Positions 6,278 to 11,430 of a stretch of DNA of 11,430 nt are shown in pieces (the stretch's first letter is position 1; the number at the start of each line of letters is the position of its first letter). A model generated the notes under the pieces. That model saw only the letters and a program-made list of their open reading frames with translations, did not search any database and was not told the origin of the DNA. The DNA is from Scalindua sp964584595. Lineage in GTDB: Bacteria; Planctomycetota; Brocadiia; Brocadiales; Scalinduaceae. The translations under genes and the position numbers were made by a program. The stretch spans positions 1 through 11,430 of the forward strand of contig CAZPAM010000079.1 of the NCBI GenBank assembly GCA_964584595.1, in the 5' to 3' direction.

Positions 6278-6808
6278 ATGTTTAAATCCACGACTATATT
6301 ATCGGTAAGGCATAAAGGAGTTGTCGCCATAGGCGGTGATGGACAGGTTACTATGAGCTCTTTTGTAGTTAAGAAAGATGCCTGCAAGATACGCAAATTA
6401 TACCATGAAAAAGTTATTGTAGGTTTTGCAGGGTCGGCTGCCGATGCTTTTGCCCTTTTAGAAAGATTTGAATCTAAACTGGAGAAATTTCAGGGTAATG
6501 TGCTCAGGAGTGCACATGAGCTTGCCAAGGACTGGCGTACAGATAAGGTCTTGAGGAAGCTGGAATCGCTGTTGACCGCTGTCGATAAGGAGTACTCTCT
6601 CCTTATTTCCGGTAACGGTGAGATAATTGAACCTGATGATGGAATAATAGGCATAGGTTCCGGTGGACAATTTGCTACCGCTGCGGCAAGAGCCCTTGTT
6701 GCACATTCCGAACTCAGTGCAAGACAAATAGTGGAAGAGGCATTAAAGATAACGGCTGAAATATGTGTGTATACGAATGCAAATATTCGTGTAGAGGAGC
6801 TTAAGTGA
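6278..6808 (+). CDS. hslV: ATP-dependent protease subunit HslV
   Basis: Proteolytic subunit of the HslVU (ClpYQ) protease, a double-hexamer threonine protease related to the proteasome beta subunit. It is 176 residues long, the same as the E. coli protein as I recall it. The sequence opens MFKSTTILSVR; Thr5 aligns with the nucleophile Thr1 of E. coli HslV, so a 4-residue leader must be removed. Counting from that Thr, Asp17 (GGDGQVT) and Lys33 are in place, as are FAGSAADAF, LAKDWRTDK and the IGSGG loop. The open frame reaches back to a TTG at 6260. However, the ATG at 6278 lies 8 nt after AGG (6267-6269) and gives the family length, so it is preferred. The last codons overlap the hslU start (GTGA). 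Confidence 0.97.
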   Translation: MFKSTTILSVRHKGVVAIGGDGQVTMSSFVVKKDACKIRKLYHEKVIVGFAGSAADAFALLERFESKLEKFQGNVLRSAHELAKDWRTDKVLRKLESLLTAVDKEYSLLISGNGEIIEPDDGIIGIGSGGQFATAAARALVAHSELSARQIVEEALKITAEICVYTNANIRVEELK

Positions 6809-8166
6809 AGGAACTGACACCAAAGAAGATAGTTGAAGAATTGGACAAATACATAGTCGGCCAGAAGGATGCAAAAAGAGCGGTTGCAATAGCAATCAGG
6901 AACAGATGGAGGAGGTTACAGCTTTCCGATGAATTGCGTGAAGAGGTTATGCCAAAAAATATTATAATGATAGGCCCTACCGGTGTGGGAAAAACTGAGA
7001 TTGCACGTAGGATTGCAAATTTAGTCAAGGCCCCTTTCTTGAAGGTGGAGGCGTCTAAATATACCGAGGTAGGCTATCATGGACGTGACGTAGAGTCAAT
7101 GATAAGAGATATTGTAGAGATAGCCGTCAATATGGTTAGAACAGAGCAGATGGAAAAAGTAGGCGAAAAGGCAGAAATGAATACTGAGGAAAGATTACTG
7201 GACCTGCTCCTGCCGTTACCAGAGAAAAAAGAGGAAATAAAGGACGTTAAAGAGGAAGGTGCAGAGGAAGAGACGGCAGTAATTGAGAGGCAAGAAACAA
7301 CTCGTGAAAAATTTAGAAACAAGCTGAGACAAGGTAAGCTCGAAGACCGGATGGTGGAAATTAAAACACAGGAAAAACCTGTAGTAATGCAGGGCATTGT
7401 TGCCGGCATTGAAGATATAGGCGTGGACTTTCAGAATGTAATCGAGAAGATGATCCCACCAAAGACACAGGTAAAAAAAACTCCAATAAGCGAGGCAAGG
7501 AAACTTCTCAAGCAGGAAGAAGCTGAGAAGCTGATCGACAAGGACAAAGTTATCAAGGACGCGTTGTATCGAGCTGAGAATACGGGAATAGTATTTATTG
7601 ATGAATTGGATAAGGTCGCAAGCCGTGAATCCGGCCACGGACCTGATATATCACGTGAAGGAGTACAAAGGGATATATTGCCGATTGTAGAGGGTTCTAC
7701 TATTGTCACCAGATACGGCATGGTCAAAACGGATAGGATTCTTTTCATAGCTGCCGGTGCGTTTCATGTTTCTAAACCTTCGGATTTAATACCTGAACTG
7801 CAAGGCAGATTCCCCATCAGGGTTGAACTGAAAGATTTAGGCAAAGAAGAGTTTATAAGGATTCTCACAGAGCCCAAAAATGCACTTATAAAACAATATA
7901 CTGAGCTACTGAAGACGGAGGAAATAGACCTCCAGTTTAAAAAAGATGCAATTGAAGAAATAACCGATATGGCTGTTAGGATAAACAAAAGAAGCCAAAG
8001 TATCGGAGCAAGAAGACTGCATACGGTTATGGAAAAATTGCTGGAAGATGCCTCTTTTGACGCCCCTGACTTAAAAGATAGGGATATAGTAGTTGATGCT
8101 GAATACGTACAGGATAAGATGAAAGATATTGTAAAAGATGAAGATCTGACTAAATATATTCTGTAG
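6805..8166 (+). CDS. hslU: ATP-dependent protease ATPase subunit HslU
   Basis: AAA+ unfoldase that feeds substrates to HslV, 453 residues (E. coli HslU has 443). Walker A is GPTGVGKT (57-64). The Walker B acidic pair is Asp266-Glu267 (VFIDELDK), the arginine finger is Arg335 (LQGRFPIRVEL) and the sensor-2 segment is GARRLHTVME. Between the Walker boxes lies the inserted I-domain, whose acidic stretch (EEGAEEETAVIERQE) probably accounts for the extra length. The pore loop at 90-93 is GYHG instead of the GYVG of E. coli. The C-terminus EDLTKYIL fits the tail that inserts into HslV. Translation starts at GTG 6805, overlapping the hslV stop by 4 nt, with GAGGAG (6794-6799) 5 nt upstream, so the two subunits are translationally coupled. 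Confidence 0.97.
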   Translation: MKELTPKKIVEELDKYIVGQKDAKRAVAIAIRNRWRRLQLSDELREEVMPKNIIMIGPTGVGKTEIARRIANLVKAPFLKVEASKYTEVGYHGRDVESMIRDIVEIAVNMVRTEQMEKVGEKAEMNTEERLLDLLLPLPEKKEEIKDVKEEGAEEETAVIERQETTREKFRNKLRQGKLEDRMVEIKTQEKPVVMQGIVAGIEDIGVDFQNVIEKMIPPKTQVKKTPISEARKLLKQEEAEKLIDKDKVIKDALYRAENTGIVFIDELDKVASRESGHGPDISREGVQRDILPIVEGSTIVTRYGMVKTDRILFIAAGAFHVSKPSDLIPELQGRFPIRVELKDLGKEEFIRILTEPKNALIKQYTELLKTEEIDLQFKKDAIEEITDMAVRINKRSQSIGARRLHTVMEKLLEDASFDAPDLKDRDIVVDAEYVQDKMKDIVKDEDLTKYIL

Positions 8167-8187
8167 TCTTATAGTTTTTATTATCAA

Positions 8188-8203
8188 TGTTTAGAAATAA
8201 ACA
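8188..8203. other. Short stem-loop after hslU, possible weak terminator
   Basis: TGTTTA-GAAA-TAAACA is a perfect 6-bp inverted repeat closed by a GNRA-type tetraloop, 21 nt after the hslU stop. No T-run follows on the + strand; instead there is a pyrimidine tract (8205-8229) with only two purines. It may mark the 3' end of the hslVU transcript, but the stem is AT-rich and the call is uncertain. Confidence 0.27.
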
Positions 8204-8242
8204 ATCCCACCCTATTCCCCTCCTTTTCCAGATAGAAAACCA

Positions 8243-8271
8243 TTGTTTTTACCTGAATCTTTTGTTTTAAT
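8243..8271 (+). promoter_or_regulatory. Candidate promoter ahead of the glycosyltransferases
   Basis: TTGTTT (8243-8248), a 17-nt spacer and TTTAAT (8266-8271) lie in the 168-nt gap between hslU and the first glycosyltransferase. The -10 matches 5/6, the -35 only 3/6. The leader would be about 57 nt. Otherwise the gap holds the stem-loop and pyrimidine tract described nearby. Confidence 0.25.
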
Positions 8272-8334
8272 GATTCTGCGTTCTCCAAAAGCAAATTTTA
8301 ACACTCTTGCCATTGAACATGTCATAAAATCCAA

Positions 8335-9408
8335 ATGAGTAGAAAGCACAATATACTTTACACTTCATCTTACTCCACGATGCGGGGTGGTGGCCAGCGC
8401 AGTATGTATCTGCTCATAAAACATCTGGACAGGTCCAGATACACTCCTTTTCTTGTCATACCCTACGAGGGAGAGCTTACTGAAGAGGTCAAAAAACTGG
8501 GAGTTAAGGTTTATGTTATATTATTCCCACGGGCGCGACCATTTAATATCTTCAAGATTATAGCCGCATTTCTAAAGCTTCTGATATATATCAGGAGCAA
8601 CAATATTGATTTGGTCCATGTTGATGCACCACGCGATGCACTGTTTGCCGGGGTCGTTGGGAAGTTATTAGGGGTACCTGTTGTATGCCATTTGCGTGTT
8701 TCAGACTCGGAAATATGGCTTGATAAGATCTTATATAGGCTTGCCGACTGCTTTATCGCAGTTTCTCATGCGGTTGCCAGGCGTTTTTCTAGTATAGATA
8801 ATAAGAGTAAAGTTCATGTTGTGTACAATGGAGTTGAAATGGATACTTGCGGTATGCGTCCTAGGAAAAGTGAGAGTTCCCGCTTGAGGATAGGGTATTT
8901 TGGACGGATAGATAGACGAAAAGGAATTGATACTCTTATAAATGCGGTGAAATTGCTTAAAGAGGATACTGAACTTCTTATAATGGGAGAAGGAGACGAA
9001 GCCTATCTATCTGAGCTTAAAAGAGAGGCAGAAGGTACAGATACAGTTTTCAGAGAATATAAACCAGACGTGCGGAATGACATGTCGTTAGTTGATGTCG
9101 TTGTACTACCTTCCCTTTATGGTGAAGGGTTGTCACGCGTGATTACTGAGTCTATGGCCTTAGGGAAAATTATTATTGTCTCTGATTTGCCAGAAAACAG
9201 AGAGGCGCTTGGTGAGCAGCTAGCACAGTTTGTGTTTCCAGTAGGTAAATCTGAACGACTTATGGAAATATTTCAAGACATTATTGAGGACAAAAGTATT
9301 CTGGATGAGAAAAAGCCTGTTTTGCGCAGATGTGCTGAGGAACTATTCGACATCAGAAAGAATACAAAACAAATTGAATTGTTTTACGACAGACTGGTTA
9401 ACACATAG
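8335..9408 (+). CDS. Glycosyltransferase GT-A of this locus: family 4 (GT-B fold)
   Basis: Retaining Leloir glycosyltransferase of 357 residues, probably cytosolic and acting at the membrane face. The N-terminal acceptor half starts with a strand then a glycine-rich loop (RGGGQRS, from about residue 17). The C-terminal half has the donor-binding pattern of GT4: GYFGRIDRRKGIDTLI, LLIMGEGDE, then VVVLPSLYGEGLSRVITESMA. In the last the E-x7-E pair is Glu264/Glu272. Sugar donor and acceptor cannot be told. It has no signal peptide or membrane segment that I can see. ATG 8335 gives the normal GT4 start (hydrophobic strand at once), but no Shine-Dalgarno precedes it. A second GT4 gene follows after 91 nt. 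Confidence 0.9.
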   Translation: MSRKHNILYTSSYSTMRGGGQRSMYLLIKHLDRSRYTPFLVIPYEGELTEEVKKLGVKVYVILFPRARPFNIFKIIAAFLKLLIYIRSNNIDLVHVDAPRDALFAGVVGKLLGVPVVCHLRVSDSEIWLDKILYRLADCFIAVSHAVARRFSSIDNKSKVHVVYNGVEMDTCGMRPRKSESSRLRIGYFGRIDRRKGIDTLINAVKLLKEDTELLIMGEGDEAYLSELKREAEGTDTVFREYKPDVRNDMSLVDVVVLPSLYGEGLSRVITESMALGKIIIVSDLPENREALGEQLAQFVFPVGKSERLMEIFQDIIEDKSILDEKKPVLRRCAEELFDIRKNTKQIELFYDRLVNT

Positions 9409-9499
9409 TTATAACCAGGAAATGTTTTGCTACAAAGAGATCTATGAATACAAGTTGAGTCTGAATTACTCGTTCCAGGCGTATAAACATTATTAACTT

Positions 9500-10630
9500 A
9501 TGAAGAAAAATATTAATGTTGTGCATCTTGTAGAAAATCTGGTTGTTGGTGGCCTAGAAAATGTCCTGGCTACTATTGTATTGAATTTAAATACAGAAAA
9601 GTATAACGTTTCAGTGTGGTGTCTGAAAGAAGGAGGCTTTCTTGCGGATAAGCTATTAAAAAGAGGTGTTGAAGTCAAAGTCCTCAACCTTCCTTCTTCA
9701 AAAAACCCTGCGGGTATTTATCAACTATATAAACTCCTTAAAGACAATAAAGTCAATATAATCCACACCCATGCCTATTCTGCCGGAACAATTGGCAGAA
9801 TAAGTGCATTTTTTGCCGGAGTTCCGGTAATAATTTCGCACAATCATAGTGTTTATAGTTACTACAATAAGTATTATCACTTTGTTGAACGGTTCTTGAG
9901 CCTCCTCACAGACAAAATAATTTGTGTCTCTGATATAGTAAAGAAATTTACCAATAAAACTCAGGGAATTGATACTGAAAAACTGATAACCATTCACAAC
10001 GGCATAGAAAATGTTTCTCCTGTCCCTGAGAAAATATCTACCAGTATTAAAAATGGTCTGGGTATTCCTCCTGATCATACGGTTATATGCACAATAACTC
10101 ACATGCTGAAACATAAGGGAGTTATCTATCTCATAAAATCAGCTTCCATATTATTAGAACATAGGAAAAATGTAACCTTCTTACTAGTAGGAGAAGGTTC
10201 ATTAAAGGATGAACTGAAAAAACTTTGTGTCAATCTCAAGATTGAGAAAAACGTAATCTTTGCAGGAGAAAGAAGCGATATACCGGAAATATTATCACTG
10301 TCAGATATATTTGTTCTGCCATCTTTAAGAGAAGGCTTGCCCCTGACAATTCTTGAGGCAATGGCGTACGGTAAACCTGTCATAGCCACAAATGTAGGAG
10401 GTGTTCCAGAAGTAGTCAAAGATAGAGTAAGCGGGATACTTGTCTCCCCAAAAGACCCTGAGGCCCTTTATAATGCAATGAATGAATTGTTGAGTGATAA
10501 AGAAAAGCTGCAGAAGATGGGGCATAATGGGAAAAAAATATGTAACGAAAGCTTTAGTTCTAAAACTATGGTTGGAAAGATTGAAGAATTGTATAGCTTT
10601 CTCATAAATAAAAAGGTGAGACATTGGTAA
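9500..10630 (+). CDS. Second GT4-type glycosyltransferase (GT-B fold)
   Basis: Leloir glycosyltransferase of 376 residues. The N-terminus reads NVVHLVENLVVGGLENVLATIV, the classic GT4 opening with a GG loop. IIHTHAYSAGTIGRISAFFAGVP follows, as in WaaG/PimB-like enzymes. The donor-binding half has HMLKHKGVIYLI, LLVGEGSLKDELK and LPSLREGLPLTILEAMAYGKPVIAT, with E-x7-E at Glu278/Glu286. It is only distantly similar to the preceding glycosyltransferase, so the pair is not a recent duplication. No membrane segment is seen. The ATG at 9500 is the natural start; no Shine-Dalgarno is visible. The last 7 nt overlap the proposed start of the deacetylase, so these two are very likely expressed together. 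Confidence 0.92.
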   Translation: MKKNINVVHLVENLVVGGLENVLATIVLNLNTEKYNVSVWCLKEGGFLADKLLKRGVEVKVLNLPSSKNPAGIYQLYKLLKDNKVNIIHTHAYSAGTIGRISAFFAGVPVIISHNHSVYSYYNKYYHFVERFLSLLTDKIICVSDIVKKFTNKTQGIDTEKLITIHNGIENVSPVPEKISTSIKNGLGIPPDHTVICTITHMLKHKGVIYLIKSASILLEHRKNVTFLLVGEGSLKDELKKLCVNLKIEKNVIFAGERSDIPEILSLSDIFVLPSLREGLPLTILEAMAYGKPVIATNVGGVPEVVKDRVSGILVSPKDPEALYNAMNELLSDKEKLQKMGHNGKKICNESFSSKTMVGKIEELYSFLINKKVRHW

Positions 10631-11430
10631 GGACTATAAGGATACTTCTGATAACCCTATTGTCATTCTATACATTGTTGGGTTTTCTAATGTATTACCT
10701 GCATTCTAAAATAAATATTTATACTGAAGCTAAACAGTACATTACGGTAAATGAAGATAACATAGTTATTTTTGCTGCTCATCAAGATGATGGCGTAATA
10801 ATGGCAGGTGGATATGCAATGCAGACAATAAAAAGAAGTGGAAAGGTAAATGTATTTTATATGTTTGATGGCGAGCCCGGGAATGGGAGGAAAAGAAATA
10901 TAACAAGGATGAATGAATCATTCAGGGCATGGGAGTTAATAGGACTAGAGAAGATCAATATACATTTTTTAGATTATGATGAATATTTTGGGCTTAATGA
11001 TAATAACGAAATAGAGGAATGTATAGATGAAGTTGTTGATATATTCAAAGAAAACCGTTTTGACATAATATTTATACCACTATATGAGGGGGGTCATTAT
11101 CAACATGATATAACTAACTACATAGTATCCCGGGCGTACTTGAGAAGTGGAACGAAAGGAAAGCTTTACGAATGTCCTGAATATAATGCATATTATTCAT
11201 TAAATAATACTCCTGAGAAATTTTTTTCACTAATAACCAAGTTTGTACCATTCTACGAATACAAATCTCCTCCCTTATTTATTAGAAAAGACAACAGGTT
11301 GTATTTGGATATGAGTGATGAAGAGCTAATGCTGAAGAGAAAGATGCTTCAGGCTTTCAAGACGCAGGACGTAGAAAGATTATTAAGCTTATATGGCTTT
11401 AAGGATAGTTATCAGATTTACACTGAATAT
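10624..11430 (+). CDS. Membrane-anchored PIG-L/LmbE-family deacetylase, 3' end cut by window
   Basis: The visible 269 residues contain the signature of metal-dependent N-acetylglucosamine deacetylases. AAHQDDG (His53, Asp55, Asp56) corresponds to the usual AHPDDE, and GHYQHD (His158, His161) to the HPDH-type second metal site. All expected metal ligands are kept, while Pro and Glu of the first motif are Gln and Gly. A hydrophobic stretch at about 5-24 predicts a signal anchor, so the catalytic domain would sit outside the membrane. The frame opens after an in-frame stop at 10609. TTG 10624 is chosen because AAGGTGAG (10613-10620) is correctly placed before it. ATG 10690 is the alternative and would lose the anchor. 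The overlap with the upstream glycosyltransferase suggests it removes an acetyl group from a sugar laid down by that locus. Confidence 0.82.
   Translation, partial: MVRTIRILLITLLSFYTLLGFLMYYLHSKINIYTEAKQYITVNEDNIVIFAAHQDDGVIMAGGYAMQTIKRSGKVNVFYMFDGEPGNGRKRNITRMNESFRAWELIGLEKINIHFLDYDEYFGLNDNNEIEECIDEVVDIFKENRFDIIFIPLYEGGHYQHDITNYIVSRAYLRSGTKGKLYECPEYNAYYSLNNTPEKFFSLITKFVPFYEYKSPPLFIRKDNRLYLDMSDEELMLKRKMLQAFKTQDVERLLSLYGFKDSYQIYTEY

Noticed and set aside
7077..7748. Several open frames antisense to hslU
   Set aside because: They are low-complexity Ser/Phe/Leu-rich products of reading the complement of Lys/Glu-rich hslU codons, with no family resemblance and no Shine-Dalgarno.
8205..8229. Pyrimidine tract after hslU, read on the - strand as AAAAGGAGGGG, as a Shine-Dalgarno for a leftward gene
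   Set aside because: No ATG follows at a usable distance, and the nearest TTG frame closes after six codons.
9284..9496. Open frame overlapping the end of the first glycosyltransferase
   Set aside because: It lies mostly inside the glycosyltransferase in another frame, has no recognisable motif, and ends in intergenic sequence just before the next gene.
1..11430. Mobile elements, CRISPR arrays, tRNA genes or riboswitches
   Set aside because: No transposase or integrase motif, no regularly spaced repeats, no cloverleaf or TTCRANNC-type arm and no known riboswitch core could be seen on either strand.

Overview
The window is AT-rich bacterial chromosome with ordinary coding density and no sign of a mobile element, CRISPR array, tRNA or rRNA. 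The combination of a multi-haem-era sensor kinase (a periplasmic CxxCH histidine kinase), hslVU, a KorD-like ferredoxin, dodecin and Leloir glycosyltransferases would suit an anaerobic, cytochrome-rich bacterium. An anammox-type planctomycete (Brocadiales/Scalindua-like) is my best guess, but this is inference from gene content and style only. Neither end of the window is a gene boundary: the first and last genes are both cut. No gap between genes exceeds about 175 bases.

Region 1 (1-4062, + strand) is signalling. It holds a tandem of two sensor histidine kinase / single-domain receiver pairs: HK1 (cut at its 5' end; extracytoplasmic sensor, TM, HAMP, PAS with four cysteines, kinase core), RR1, HK2 (haem-binding CxxCH sensor domain, HAMP, kinase core) and RR2. 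The kinase cores resemble each other strongly and so do the two receivers, while the sensor halves are unrelated. This points to duplication of a module followed by exchange of the input domain. No DNA-binding output domain is visible, so the signal must leave by protein contact or by a phosphorelay encoded elsewhere.

Region 2 (4182-5804, - strand) reads dodecin, enoyl-CoA hydratase/isomerase-family protein, then MOSC-domain protein. Dodecin and the crotonase gene are 14 nt apart and probably co-transcribed from a promoter facing left at about 5852. MOSC follows after 121 nt and converges with RR2 across a weak hairpin.

Region 3 (5976-8166, + strand) starts with a small 2x[4Fe-4S] ferredoxin, divergent from dodecin, followed by hslV and hslU. 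These two form the ATP-dependent HslVU protease and overlap by 4 nt.

Region 4 (8335-11430, + strand) is surface-glycan biosynthesis: two GT4-type glycosyltransferases and a membrane-anchored PIG-L/LmbE-family deacetylase that runs off the right edge. The set suggests sugar transfer followed by de-N-acetylation on a surface glycan or glycolipid, probably the left end of a longer polysaccharide locus.

Start sites fall into two classes. RR1, RR2, dodecin, hslU and the deacetylase have clear Shine-Dalgarno sequences. HK2, the crotonase, the ferredoxin and both glycosyltransferases have none that I can see. Several starts below are corrected from the longest open frame using this evidence.
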